In this document: in pieces, positions 11,374 to 23,191 of the stretch
Numbering within the stretch: the first letter of the stretch is position 1
How the letters are laid out: the number at the start of each line of letters is the position of its first letter
Origin: Okapia johnstoni
Taxonomy: Eukaryota; Chordata; Mammalia; Artiodactyla; Giraffidae
DNA: 64,000 nt
Reading direction: 5' to 3'
Assembly (NCBI GenBank): GCA_024291935.2
Contig: CM044313.1
Span: 87,109,001 to 87,173,000, forward strand
The notes under the pieces: generated by a model
The model's input: the letters and a program-made list of their open reading frames with translations, nothing else
Told to the model about the DNA's origin: nothing
Databases searched by the model: none
Translations under genes and position numbers: made by a program

Positions 11374-11422
11374 AAACAAAACACAGAAGCTTCAGAATGG
11401 TTTACTGTCTTAGGAAAGTATT
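11374..11422 (+). repeat. Right copy of the 49-bp direct repeat
   Basis: Starts immediately after the SINE's first base. Its two differences from the left copy are both transitions (A/G and C/T). Confidence 0.93.
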
Positions 11423-11922
11423 ACCCTTATCTAATTTATACCATGTGGACAAAAGATAATTCACATTTTTGTAAAAAAAAAAAAATTGCACCCTATCATA
11501 TAGCCTGAGACCAATCATCTCATCTGAATTTGATTCTTCATATGACATTTTTCATAAATCAAATAAGCCCTCAATAAAAATCTGTGCCTTTGTATTTAAA
11601 TCCAGGTCTTCTCTGCACCACCACCACCCGCCCAGCCTAGACCACTGAATGCTTGAAGCCCATCTGTGTGAGTTCACCATTTATCATGTCTTTGGGTCAT
11701 AATGCCCATTCACATCAGTACTCACGGTATTCAGTGTGGAAAATAAATCACTTAGAGTGTAAATCTAAGTCCATCCACTGTAAAAGTTGTAGAAACTTTG
11801 CACTATAAAAACATTTGTTTTCAATAAAAGGCTAACTTGCTAGATAAAACACATTTTCTGATATGAGATTTGATATCATTATTTTTAAAAATCCAAAGAA
11901 AGGCAAAAGAGACTTGATAGAG
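11423..11922. other. Single-copy DNA between repeats
   Basis: Contains a short A run near 11474 and a C-rich patch at 11618-11640. No gene or known repeat recognised. Confidence 0.45.
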
Positions 11923-11961
11923 TTCTCCTATCAAAATGCCTTCTAAAACTTTATCAAAAGT
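11923..11961 (+). repeat. 39-bp direct repeat, right copy
   Basis: Perfect copy of 10216-10254. The right copy sits in ordinary single-copy DNA, whereas the left copy ends at a BovB-derived junction. Confidence 0.95.
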
Positions 11962-12523
11962 ATAGCAAAGTTATAGAAAGTAAATCAAAGGGGAAATATA
12001 TCAAGTCTAGAGCTTTGATTCACTAAAAACAATTCTTTGTCCAAGGAAACAATTCTGTGATTAAACTTTGGTTCTGATTCTTATTAGGTTATTTTATGTA
12101 CTATAGTTACAAAAAGCATGCTATTTAAGCACTTGGCATATTATTATGGCCAATTGAACTCACAGGATATTCCTGTCGAAGCCCAGGTTTTTTATGTTGT
12201 TATACATATTCCTAGGGATCTGGTAACCTTGGGTTGTTCAATCTCCTTGCAACTAAAAATATATAAAAATTTATTTTATATTTTAAAAAAATGTAATTGG
12301 TCATTTTCAAAATGCAAGTTACTTACAGGTGTCTTGCTAAATGTTGTCAAAAAATAAAAACACAACTATGTTTATTCTAGCACCCTGAGGTAGGTAGGCC
12401 CTCTAAACATTTTAAATTAAGATTCCTCACTCTTTTAAATATCATATACTTTCATATGTTTAGTGATTCATATTACACTCAGTTCATGAATGAAGAATTA
12501 ATGCAAAGATGCATGCATGTTTG
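11962..12523. other. AT-rich single-copy DNA
   Basis: Nothing recognised. An open frame at 12118-12357 has no identifiable motif. Confidence 0.45.
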
Positions 12524-12756
12524 CTGTGCTCTTTAGTCACTTCGTTGTGTCCAACTCTTTGTGACCCCATCGACTGGCTCCATCTACTGTAGCCAGCCAG
12601 GCTCCACTGTTCATGTGATTCTCCAGGCAAGAATACTGGAGTGAGCTGCCATTTTCTTCTCCAGGGGATCTTTCCCACCCAGGGATCAAACCCAAGTCTC
12701 CTATGGCTCCTGCGTTGGCAAGCAGATTCTTTACCACTGAGCCATCTGGGAAGCCT
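12524..12756 (-). repeat. Bov-tA SINE
   Basis: Antisense: 'gtcacttcgttgtgtccaac' (3' side) to 'accactgagccatctgggaa' (5' head). It has small internal insertions relative to the family (an extra 'ctggctccatctactgtag' and 'ctcctatgg'). Confidence 0.92.
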
Positions 12757-13023
12757 GCGTGTTCAGTGTTACTTCATATAATGCTTTTTGAAGAAAATAG
12801 TAATCCTATCCATGATGAAGCCAATAAGGAACAGAATTCATCGTGGATATATCTTACATTTAAATTTTATTACAATGTTACTGATCACATATTTAACATT
12901 TATGTTATAGTTGATGATCTCAGTATATGCTCTGTGATTTTATGAATTTTTGATATAATATATATAAAAAGACATCAAAAACTTTCAGATCAAATCCCTC
13001 AAACAAATATCACTAGTAGTATA

Positions 13024-13216
13024 ATCTGCCTGCCAAAGAAGGACATGCAAGAGACATGGGTCCGATCTCTGGGTAGGGAAAGTCATCTGAAGACGGAAAT
13101 GGCAACACATGCCAATATTCTTGCCTGGGAAATTCCATGGACAGAGGAACCTGGCGGGCTATAGCCCATGGGGTTGCAAAGCGTTAAACACGACTGAGCA
13201 AGCACACACACATGCA
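13024..13216 (+). repeat. Bov-tA SINE, 5'-clipped
   Basis: Starts inside the tRNA head ('atctgcctgccaaagaagg') and runs to 'taaacacgactgagcaagca' plus a short CA tail. A short 'agtataat' direct repeat flanks it (about 13017-13024 and 13220-13227). Confidence 0.88.
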
Positions 13217-13943
13217 CAGCAGTATAATGGAAGTGTTCCTTTATGGAAACAGCACATGAAGATGAGATAAAAGTAAGAATTGGTCACATAGGCACAAAGG
13301 TGAATATCACATGGTGAGCAAATTTAAAGTAACCGTGAAGTACCCTGAGAGACCTTCAGTCTAATCATAACCAGATCTTACAAAAGACACACTCTGTGAG
13401 CTGTTGGTGTTTACTCAAATGGTAGGGAAGTGCAAAGAACTGCCTCTTCATGGGAATGTTAAATACCATAGTTGGAGCTGTGAGCACCAAGAAGCAAGCA
13501 GCAGCAGACTTGTGAGTAAGGGATATGCGGGTCTCCTTGAGGACAAACATTAATCGAACTAAGAGAAGCAGTGACATCTACAAACAAGTAGCAAACTGAG
13601 GCCCCTGAGCCTGGATCTCTGGTTCCCTTCTCCTTGTCTCTCTGTTTCTTTGTCTTTTTCTCCCTTACCCACCACACTCACTTAGCCAGGTCAGCCATTG
13701 CATTAGAAAAAGCCCCACTTTGATGGTTCTCCTGGTTGCAATCAAAAGCAGAGGCACATTTTCAGTGGAGGAAAGTGCCCCCATTTGAAGCTCATGGGAC
13801 AAATACTGAAGGAATGAGTTCATGTGCAGAAATTATCAACTAGAAGAGAGCAAACTACTTTAAATTTAGGTTATCAGAAATGTACAAAGCGAAAGAAGAA
13901 CAAAACAAATCTAAATCCTTAAAGACTACAGACAAGTATCTAC
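13217..13943. other. Single-copy DNA
   Basis: Somewhat higher GC than its surroundings. Opposing open frames at 13365-13677 show no family motif. No gene called. Confidence 0.45.
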
Positions 13944-14384
13944 ATTAGTCAGGGTTTTCCAGAAAAATACAACCAACAGGAGATTTTATACGTATATAAC
14001 ATAAGATGTGTCTCACACAATTATGGATGCCAAGTCCCATAATCTGCCATCTGCAAGCTGGAGGCTGTGCTGTGGCTTGAAGAAATGAAAGTTAGAAAGG
14101 AAATAGTTAAAGATTCCAGTGAGTCTGAAATCCTGAGAACCAGTAGCATAGAAAACAGAAGACAATTGATCAGTTTTCCAATTCACAAAATCAGGCAAAG
14201 AGTGCCACTGGAACTTCCTCTACCTTTCTTTTCTATTTAGGACCACACGGGACTAAATAGAACAGATTTATAGAACATGATGCCCACCCACATTGGGAAA
14301 AGCCATCAGCTTTATGCAGTCCCCCAATTCAAATGCTAACATCTTCTCAAAACAGGCAGCCACACAGAGAAATAAATTTTTAAC

Positions 14385-14790
14385 TATTTTGTTTTATTAT
14401 TAAAGCATAATTTCTTTACAATGCTGTCTTAGTTTCTGCTGTACAACAAGATGAATCAGCTATATGTATACATATATCCCCTTCTTGTTGAGCCTCCCTC
14501 CCACTCCACTCCTCCCATCCCACCCGTTTAGGTCATCACAGAATACCGAGCTGAGCTCCTTATGCCATAGAGCAGATTCCCGCTAGCTACGTAGTTTACA
14601 TGTAGTAGTGTGTATACGTCAATGCTACTCTCTCAATTTGTCCCAACCTCCCCTTTCCCTGGGCTTCTCTCATAACTCAGTCAGTAAAGAATCTGCCTGC
14701 AATGCAGGAGATCTGGGTTCAATTCCTCAGTCAGGAAGATCCCCTGGAGAAGGAAAGGGCAACCCCCTTCCCCTCCGTGTCCACATGTCT
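14385..14790 (-). mobile_element. L1 3' end inserted in the LTR
   Basis: Antisense ruminant-type L1 3' untranslated region: a T-rich start, 'gtacaacaagatgaatcagc', then 'cctccctcccactccactcc'. A degraded 16-bp target duplication flanks it (14369-14384 and 14791-14806). It is interrupted by the SINE at 14661-14766. Confidence 0.75.
14661..14766 (+). repeat. Bov-tA SINE, 3'-truncated, nested in L1
   Basis: Complete tRNA head 'gggcttctctcataactcag' and box B, ending at the 'gaaagggcaaccc' block. A C/T-rich duplication of about 10 bp flanks it (14651-14660 and 14765-14774). Confidence 0.88.
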
Positions 14791-14864
14791 GAAGAAAGTT
14801 TTTACCAGTTATCTGGGCATCATGTGTTTCTGTCAAGTTAACACACAAAATTATTGTATCATAC

Positions 14865-16742
14865 ATGGCAGCATATACGTTTACACATAAATTGTCCCCC
14901 AAACTCCAAAAGACACAGAGCTTGTGTTTAGACATTTATCATTCAGAAAGCACAGAGAGCCATGTAAAATATTTTTACCCCTGTACAGGCAGATTCACAT
15001 AAAAAAGATGGGCGAACGAGTGAGAGTCAGGTGGAGATTGTGGGAAAAACCTGAGAAGTACCTCATCTTCCTTCCCACTGAATGCTTGAGTGGCTCAGTC
15101 ATGGCAATGCTGATATATTCTCCAACACTCTTGCCTTCAGATTAAATTCTATGTAGTTTCAGGCAAGTTAAATCCATATCTTGGGTTAAGTCCGTCCCAA
15201 TCCACTCACCCTTTCTCTTTGAATAATCAGTGCAGAGATGAGCATGAGATTTAGGTTGTACAATTGAATATGGAATGCATTCATGAACTGGACCAGCTGC
15301 TAGGATGAAAGCCAACACACAAGAAAGAACCGAGTCAGGACAACCACAAAGAAACTGTAATGGGATATCCTTAAGACTTGATGTAGCTTGATTCATAAAT
15401 GCCCTTGATCGTTTAACCCAGTTTGAAGAAGTTTTCACATCTTTGATATAAAGTATTTCTAATGAACAGACATGAAATTGGCTCTCTTGTGTACAAATTA
15501 TATTCTAATAACTAAAATTAATACCTTATTTGTATCAGACTATAGACTATGTGCTATGTTAGCTACTCATTCCTTGAAAATTATATGAATATAGCAGCAA
15601 AATGTTCTTTCTTTACTTTGAGAATTTATAAAAGGACAATATAAGATTGATTTTAATCAATTATTTTTATATGCTCATGTACAAAGAGGCAACAAAACAT
15701 TCAGAAAGCCATGATAGATACTGCCTATCTTAGTTTATCTAAGGAAGATTTCTAGTCCAGTAGGTCAAGGACATCATCATAAGCCCTTTAGATATTAGTA
15801 ACTAGGAGATTCTAGAAAACTGATAGCCGTTCTTCATAAGTGCACACAGACAGAGATTAGGGAAGGCTTTGCTGAATCAGCATAGTGTTATGAACTGACA
15901 ATCGGCCTGAAGAAGACAGCTCATTAGCAACCTAAACCAGGAAAACACCATAGAGAACTAAAGATCTCCATGGGTGACGTGGCGCTGAAAGCTGTCAGTG
16001 AAGACTGCTTCTTCTTCAGCACAATTGCCTTTAAAAAGAAAGTTAATGGGAAAAAATAGCAAACCAGATCAATAAAATCAGCATGACCTTCAAGACGGCA
16101 GGAGGCAGAGCATGTTATGCAACCAAGTTAATGGTTTCTCAAGCAGTCAGAGACTCCACTTGTTTTGAGGATTTTGTTATTTGTATCTGACATGACCATT
16201 ACACACACAACTTTGAAACATAATTATTAAAAACTGACAAACATGTTCCACATTTGACAGGAAATCACAAGGAACCATCATTAAGGCCATATAAAGATTA
16301 AAAAAGCAGAAAGTATTTGAAGAAGATTTGCAGAAGTATCAAATTAAAAAAAAAGAATTTTTAATGAAAGAAAAGATATAGGTAGGGTATTTGTATAGTT
16401 TTGGTTAGGAAAATTAAGAAATGGGAGTATTTGTTCAAAAGTATAGGTATAACTGGCAAGTTCACAAAGAAGAAAATGTCAAATAACTGAGAAATATTGA
16501 TGAATTATAATGAAGATATCTATATAAAATCACTGAGTAATTTCAGACTCTACTAATCCCTATGATATAATTCTTCATTTTCTATGAATTTGTAAAATTT
16601 AAACAGAAGAGAAGAGCACAAATATAATCAGTTAAATAAATGTATAGAAATAGAAAGATATATATATATCTTTCTATTATGCAGATATAAAAATCTAAGT
16701 TTTATAAACAAAATTAATGCATATATACATACATTCATGCAT
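14865..16742. other. Single-copy DNA, possibly with unrecognised old repeats
   Basis: Nothing firmly identified. Opposing open frames at 14924-15145 and 15142-15438 have no recognisable domain. A TA-rich tract lies at 16660-16680. Confidence 0.4.
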
Positions 16743-16958
16743 GCTAAGTTGCTTCAATCATGTCTGACTCTTTGCGACCCCATGGACTGTAGCCTGCCAG
16801 GCTCCTCTGTCCATGGGATTCTCCAAGCAATAGAACTAGAGTGGGTTGCCTTGCCCTCTTCCATGGGATTTGCCCAACCCAAGAATCGAGCCTTTATTTC
16901 CTGCAGGTCCTGCAATGGCAGGTGGATTCTTTTCCACTAGAGTCACCAGGGAAGCCCC
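16743..16958 (-). repeat. Bov-tA SINE
   Basis: Antisense full-length copy, 'gctaagttgcttcaatcatg' to 'agtcaccagggaagcccc'. The flanks share an 'atacatacat'-like direct repeat of limited quality. Confidence 0.93.
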
Positions 16959-17019
16959 ATATACTCACATACATATAGGTCAAAGGAACATTATATGTAG
17001 ATATGTGCATATAAAACAT

Positions 17020-17053
17020 ACCTCTCTCCCTCTCTCTCTCTATATATATATAT
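17020..17053. repeat. (CT)n-(TA)n microsatellite
   Basis: A CT tract followed directly by a TA tract. Confidence 0.88.
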
Positions 17054-17632
17054 TACAAAAGTTCAAAAAAATGTTCCAAATACCATAAATAAACTTGCAG
17101 TAACACTTTGACACAAAAGATTTGTGACCTTAGAAAAGAAATATTGCAATTAAAACAATGTTTCATTTTATAGAAAATAAAATGAAACAAAATGAGATTA
17201 TATGTTAATATTCTAAACATGTATAAATGCATTTCATGCATTAGCTTTTCAAAGTAATGCTTTTCAAATTCTAAGGAATAAAATTTAATATGACCACTTA
17301 TATTGATAAAAATATTTTACTTTTTAAAAATTACCATAAGTTTCCAAACTTTAGCTAAAATTAGAGTGAATGCTTTTGTTGCATCCTATTGCAAATCTTA
17401 AATTTTGTTGTTTTTGAATGCAGAATCAGAGATTATAGGCAAATGACAGGTATTCACTTGAATTGAGATTAGTTTGAAACAAATGATCCACAGATAATTC
17501 ACATTTGTAGAACACAGTCTGTCATATGGCTCTAAGTGAAACAAAAGACTGAATTGTTTAAAGAAGTAATTCTTCAAGTCAGTTGGCTAGAGGGAAGTAA
17601 AGACTATAACTTCTTTTCTTAATGTTTATTTG
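17054..17632. other. AT-rich single-copy DNA
   Basis: No gene or repeat recognised. Confidence 0.45.
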
Positions 17633-17921
17633 TTTTTGGGCTGTGCTGGATCTTTATAGCTACAGTCTTTTCTCTAGTTGTGGTGAGCAGGGGCTACTCT
17701 CTAGTTACAGTGAATGGGCTTCTCATTGCAGTGGCTTCTCTTGTTGCAGAGCAGAGGCTCTAGGGGATGTGCGCTTCCAGGTTCTAGAGAACAGGTTCAG
17801 TAGATGTGACACGCTGGCTTAGTTGCCCTGTGGCATGTGGGATCATCCTGGATCAGGGATCAAACCCATGTCTCCTGCATTGGCAGGCAGATTCTTTACC
17901 ACTGAACCACCAGGGAAGCCC
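17633..17921 (-). repeat. CHR-2-type cetartiodactyl SINE
   Basis: Antisense copy of the longer tRNA-Glu-derived SINE shared by cetaceans, hippos and ruminants. 'ttttgggctgtgctggatct' (3' side) is followed by repeated 'ggcttctc'/'gagcaggggctac' units, then the tRNA head antisense ending 'aaccaccagggaagccc'. It is older than the Bov-tA copies around it. Confidence 0.85.
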
Positions 17922-18008
17922 ACAAAATTTTTTAAATAAGGAGCTCTCAACTAGGAATATTGCTCTAGTCTCGCTACAACACAAATTTCCCTCAAGTAGT
18001 TGGTCCAA

Positions 18009-18141
18009 TGGAGAAGGCAATGGCACCCCACTCCAGTACTCTTGCCTGGAAAATCCCATGGACGGAGGGGCCTGGTAGGCTACCGTCTATGGGGTCACAA
18101 AGAGTCGGACACGACTGAAGCGACTTAGCAGCAGCAGCAGC
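18009..18141 (+). repeat. Bov-A-type SINE with AGC tail
   Basis: 'tggagaaggcaatggcaccc' through 'gacacgactgaagcgactta', followed by (GCA)n. A perfect 11-bp target duplication (agttggtccaa at 17998-18008 and 18142-18152) flanks it. It is the same subfamily as 23192-23323 and 37628-37772, and all three look young. Confidence 0.95.
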
Positions 18142-18605
18142 AGTTGGTCCAAAAACAAAGAAACTTACCTCCTATAAATCTTAATAACTTAAAAATGAGA
18201 CATATACATTTAAAAATAAAAAGGAAATGAAAGGAGTGAAATATGAAGTGCTCTTACTAAGAAAAGACAATATTGTTAGGGGTGCATTAGTATTGTGAAT
18301 ACATGTTGCCATTAGCCAAAAGCAATAAATCCGCATCCTACATAAAGATTTTAAAAATGGAAGCTACAGTATGTCAGAAAGGAGAGAGTGATATATCAGA
18401 GAAGGTGAAACGTGCATTGGCAGAATTAAGATAAGAGGAAAAGCATAACTGATTGTCAAAAAAAAAATGAAGCAAGACTCAAAAGATTAAATGGAAGAAG
18501 AGATTCCAAAAGAAAATCCAGCAAAGAACTTTGTATAATTTTAGGCTGTGTTACTAAAACAGATACCATCTTTGGCTTCCAGATCTAAAGATTTTACTTA
18601 TAAGA
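18142..18605. other. AT-rich single-copy DNA
   Basis: No gene or repeat recognised. Confidence 0.45.
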
Positions 18606-19345
18606 CAGTGTTTATCAAACTTCTTCATCTCAGAAAATTTTATCATTCTTAAAAATGGTTGAGAACCCCAAAGAGCTTTTGATTGTGTGGGCTATATCCA
18701 ATAATATTTACCATATCTGTAATTAAAACTGAGATATTTATATTTATTGAAAGTGAAAGTAGCTCAGTCATGTTGGACTCTTTGCAACCCCATGGATGAA
18801 TTCTCCAGGCCAGAATACCGGAGTGGGTAGCCTATCCCTTTTCCAGGGGATCTTTCCAACCAAGGGATCGAACTCAGGTCTCTAACATTGCAGGCGGATT
18901 CTTTACCAACTGAGTTATCAGGGAAGTAATATTAAAATAATCATAGTAAAGTCAATTTATATTAACATGAATTTAATATATTTTATTTGAAACACATATC
19001 ATTATAAAAATTGTGAAAAGAATAGCATTGTTTACATTGCTGGTCTCCCTTAATTGAAGACAGATTTATTTTCATATCTGCTGCTACATTCAATATGCTA
19101 TAACATGTTATTTTGGTTGAATGGCATTTAAAAAAAAATCTATCTTCAGAGAAATATGTAGTTGGAAAAGGGCAGTAATTTTTTAAAGGCTTTTCAGATA
19201 ATTGTGGATATTCTTCTTTTATACTACAGCAAACATGTTGCAGAATCTAATCAATGATAGAATCGATGATCTATCTTGTGCTTTGAATGCATCTTTAATC
19301 AAATATGATTTTGTTTTTGTTATTATGTTTTCTTATTACCTATAT
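18606..19345. mobile_element. Ancient hAT-like DNA transposon remnant
   Basis: Begins 'cagtgtttatcaaacttctt', like the CAGTGGTTCTCAAA terminal repeat of hAT-Charlie elements. It continues through 'gaaccccaaagagcttttga', 'atatttaccatatctgtaat' and 'cttttcagataattgtggat', which I recognise as one conserved-order mammalian repeat. It is interrupted by the SINE at 18750-18926. The right end was not located and the family name is uncertain. Confidence 0.5.
18750..18926 (-). repeat. Bov-tA SINE with internal deletion
   Basis: Antisense, 'aaagtgaaagtagctcagtc' to 'gagttatcagggaagt'. About 30 bp of the body (around 'ctgtagcctgccaggctcc') is missing after 'cccatgga'. It lies within the hAT-like element. 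Confidence 0.9.
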
Positions 19346-20081
19346 TTCCTAATCCTTAAGACTTTATATACCTGTGGTGTGACTGAGTATGTATAATGCC
19401 TAGTCACTGTCACATGAGTGGGTAATGTAGTGATATGACATTGATGGCATAGGAATTGTTTCTCCCCAGAACCGAAATGCTGGGTCTAGGTAAAATAGCT
19501 CATCGAACAGAGACTTTTGAAAATATGCACATAGGAAAATTATACTGTAATTACTTGGATACGTGGCTAGCCTACAAGTCTGAAAAGCCCAGCCCCAATC
19601 TGAGATTGTGGACTCTTACTGGTGACCACTGACAAATAGAGTGAGTACTCATAAAAGCAAGCTGTAGGGAGACACAGCAATATGTGTTCATGAATATTCC
19701 CCAGGCTGAAACCTATGAACAACAGAAGTACCATTTATTTTGTGCACGTTTGTTGTGTGTGTTGGAATGTCTATTTTTGCCAGTCCTTAAATCCACTTCC
19801 CCGTGAAAATGATTGAAATAGAAAGGAACAGCGCAGTGTAATTAAACCCAAGGAGAAAAGGCACTTAAGGGGTAAAACCTAAGTGTGTACCTCTCTTAAA
19901 TTTCTTTTACGCATTTATATACAACATTTGGAATATTTTTTGAAATAGCGTAAAGGCTTTTATGAAATCTGTCAGAATGAATACTTGGAAAGAGTTATCA
20001 CTATCATTCTATAATGTAACAGTTTTTTAATTATTTAGAAAAGTAAATCAAAAGTTACTTGATCTTTAAAAAACCCACTCA
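19346..20081. other. Single-copy DNA
   Basis: May include the unlocated right end of the hAT-like element. Otherwise nothing recognised. Confidence 0.4.
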
Positions 20082-20233
20082 CGGGGACTTGCCTAGTGGT
20101 CCAGTGGTTAAGATACCACACTTCCATTGCAAGTGGTGAGGGTTCAATCCCTGGTCAAGGAACTAAGATCCTACATGCTGTGAGGGACGGACAAAAATTA
20201 GAAAAATAAAATAAAAGGGTTTGTTATTGCTCT
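20082..20233 (+). repeat. CHR-type SINE with A-rich tail
   Basis: 'ggggacttgcctagtggtcc' head, 'agggttcaatccctggtcaa' box B, then 'actaagatcctacatgctgt' and an A-rich tail to 20233. The flanking direct repeat aaaaaacccactca (20068-20081) and aaaaaaggcccactca (20234-20249) marks the insertion. Confidence 0.88.
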
Positions 20234-21471
20234 AAAAAAGGCCCACTCATAGCTTAATAACAGTAAACACTACTACGGCTTTTCTTCCTCAGATGTGATT
20301 TTTATCTGTTTAAAAATACATATAAACTACATGCAATATATGAGAAATGCAGTTTCTTCTAGGGAAAATTCTAAAACTTTTTTCTTGCATTGAAACTTTA
20401 AATGGGTACCAAGTGATATTCAATATTCTGTGATATTATTATAAATGATAATCTAAAAGATACAGTGAAATTGAATTTTGACCTCTTATTCACCTCTGGA
20501 TAAAAATGATAAAAGACTATGGGGACCAGGGAATTTAAACTGAAGGAAAAATCAATAAAATTAAGTAGATTTTCCTCAGTAGCCTGGAGTGTATCTTTAT
20601 GCCTGTGCTAAACTGCATTTAAGACCTTTTTTTTTCTTTATGCTTTCACAAAAAGCTCTTAACCTTATTGTAAAAATTAAAATCTTTCCATAATCATTAC
20701 AGATTAATATCTTTAAAAGAAATTATTTAGCATTCCAGAGTTTTTGCTCTTTTTTTCTATTTTAAGTTACTTTGATAATTATTTGAATAAAGGAATATTA
20801 CACTTTTAGAGAGATTCTATTTTTTATTTTCTAATCTAGTCCAAAAATTTTCATATTTTCTTTTTTGAGTAAGTGATTATTTAGTTCTTTTCAAATTTCT
20901 TAAGTGTTCCAGTTGCTTATTTCTGTATGTCAAAAGCAATGGTATGAATATTCTTAAATACCTTGCTGCAGTCACTTCAGACTAAAGCAGTTATAATTTT
21001 TGATGTTCTTTGTTATATGCTAGACCATGGAACACATGTGTGTATACACATAAATATTCATATATGCATTTTTGTATCACTAAACATACATATTTCAGTT
21101 TGAAAGCTATATATACTTAAATGTTGAATATTGAATTTGATATGTAAAGAATTAAAGTTATAAAGCATGCCCTCCAGATGATCCTGTAGCTCAAAATGTC
21201 ATTGGCTTGTGGGCTGTTTCCATTTCATGGATACACTTTGTTTGATTTAGTTATTAACATGTTAAAAGTGAACATTTTAGTTACATGCCCCATAGGTTGA
21301 AGTTTTGACTTTTTTTCTCCTGTGGTTCATTGATGAGAAAAGTTGAGGATGCGGGGAAGAGGTACTTCACGTTATTGAAAAATTAAGTATTTCGATGTGT
21401 CAGTAGAGAAAGTTTCTGTAATGCAAGACTGGTAAAAAAATAAACTAAAAGGTTAAGAATCATTATATACC
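20234..21471. other. AT-rich single-copy DNA
   Basis: No gene or repeat recognised in about 1.2 kb. Confidence 0.45.
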
Positions 21472-21828
21472 TATCTTAGCTCATGCTGCTACAAGAAACT
21501 ATTATATAGAATGTTTGGCTTAAACAACAGACATTTATTTCTCACAGTTCTGGGGACTGGGAAGTTCAAGATTGGAGGGGCAGGACAATGTACTTCTTGG
21601 TGAGAACTCTCCTTATCACTTGCCCTCCGACAGTCTTCTTGGTGAGTATTCGCATCCCAGAGAGACTTCCCTCATATTTTTTTCTTGTCAGGGTATTAAT
21701 TCCATTCTGGGGACTCTATCCTCATAACATCATCTAAACCTATCTACCTTTCACTTCCTAATACTGTCACACTGGGGATTAGGGCTTCAACACATACATT
21801 TGAGGGGCACACATCTGGTCCATAACAA
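21472..21828 (-). mobile_element. MLT1-type ERVL-MaLR LTR
   Basis: Antisense: 'tatcttagctcatgctgcta', 'ggcttaaacaacagacattt', 'ctcacagttctggggactgg', then 'ggggattagggcttcaacac' and 'tggtccataaca'. This is the ordered signature of MLT1-class LTRs. Shorter than the family, so internally deleted. Confidence 0.8.
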
Positions 21829-22774
21829 TACTCATAAAACCTACTCTCTTTTCTCTCCTTTAATATCATAAATGCAATGTAAAAGAATTTTCTAATAAAC
21901 CTTCAGAATAGGACATTCTTAATGTCACTCAAGATGACTGTGAAGATGTGATCTTATATAAAACAACTTATTTAAAACATTGAAATTTCCTCTTAACTTC
22001 TCTGCAGGTCTGTACGTTATATATTAATAGCATCAATGAGCATGATATCACCCTCCAAGTCAAGTTTAACTCTAAAGTAATCAAGGGAATGAGAAGTAAC
22101 AAGTCAGAGCTCACTAAGTGCAGAACCACAAAAGTGAGAAGGAAAGGAAAATGGCCACCCTAAATTGAATGATTTACAATTCCCACTTCTTTCTAAGATA
22201 GTATGAACTCTAATCCCTCTCAACAAGCAACCGTGAAATAAATATCACATTGGAGGAAATCATGGAATCCGTTCTTCCTATAATTTATCAATCTGTTCTT
22301 TGGAGAGAAAGCTGGTATGGAGCGCAGCCAAAATGATGCCTCAAGAGGGTCTTCACACTTGTCCCACCTTATGTCCTCTCCCCTGGGAAAGCAGAATGAG
22401 AATACTCATAAAATCTCACCTCATTATGGTGAGCCTACACATGGCTGTTACTGTAAAGAGCATATTCTTCTGCTGACCCTACCAACACTCTATAGATTCT
22501 CGAATAGAGATGTCATCATTTTGTACGTCACATGTTGTCAGTAATTCAACAATACTCCAGAAATCACATGTATCAAGAAGCAGAATCAAGAGGGACAATC
22601 TGTAAATGCACATAGTCAAATTAGTTTTTGGAAAGTCATTCTCATTTGCTGAAATTACATTTAAAACTCTTTTGCCTAGGGCAGAGACTAGGCTTCTGAG
22701 AAATAGCCGTGGGTAAATTCCTGTGACTTTACCACATGTCACACTCTAGAAGGTAGGATTGCAGAAGCAGCAAT
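21829..22774. other. Single-copy DNA
   Basis: Open frames at 22317-22544 and 22479-22742 overlap on opposite strands and match nothing I know. Confidence 0.4.
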
Positions 22775-22915
22775 AAATAATACAAACAATTGAAAAACAT
22801 TTTATATGAACAATCTGATTTAAAATTCTCAACCAGTTTGTAAATTGAAAATTATGATCCTCCTTATACAGGGATGAAAACTGAGACTTTATGGGTATGC
22901 GTATAACCTCAACAG
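22775..22915 (+). repeat. MIR-like fragment
   Basis: 'ttgaaaaacattttatatga' plus 'ccttatacagggatgaaaac' and 'tgagacttt' follow the MIR order (core, 'cattttacagatgaggaaac', 'tgaggc'). Weak and diverged. Confidence 0.5.
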
Positions 22916-23123
22916 ACATAAAAATCTAGTGAGGGCTAAGAATCTGGTTTTATTTCATTTCAAATGCATATTCTTAGCTACATTATTCTTCTTTCTTCTA
23001 GAAAAGTCAGAGTCCATGATGCAGAATCATATTTATTATTATTCACAAACCCCTTTCATTTTCCCCCCAGTGGTTTATCTTAAAGAAAAAAAAAACACAT
23101 ACACACAGAAATATGTATATGTG

Positions 23124-23126
<3 letters not shown>

Positions 23127-23162
<36 letters not shown>
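23127..23162. repeat. (AC)18 microsatellite
   Basis: Uninterrupted dinucleotide tract of 36 bp after a short TATG tract. Likely polymorphic. Confidence 0.95.
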
Positions 23163-23164
<2 letters not shown>

Positions 23165-23191
23165 TGAAATCTCTCTATTTCGTATCACTTT

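Larger units (their letters stand above)
13944..14864 (-). mobile_element. ERVL-MaLR-type LTR, split by nested insertions
   Basis: Antisense copy of an old mammalian LTR family that begins 'attagtcagggttttccaga' and ends 'gttaacacacaaaattattg'. The second copy of this family at 29288-29784 abuts MaLR-type internal sequence, which supports the LTR call. Its body stops at about 14384 and resumes at 14791. The gap is filled by an L1 end that itself carries a SINE. The exact subfamily is not resolved. Confidence 0.65.

Noticed and set aside
14681..14935. Open frames over 14608-14935 on both strands
   Set aside because: They cross the SINE, L1 and LTR junctions and are composites of repeat sequence.
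15142..15438. 98-residue minus-strand open frame
   Set aside because: No recognisable domain; an overlapping neighbour frame on the other strand; no supporting signals.
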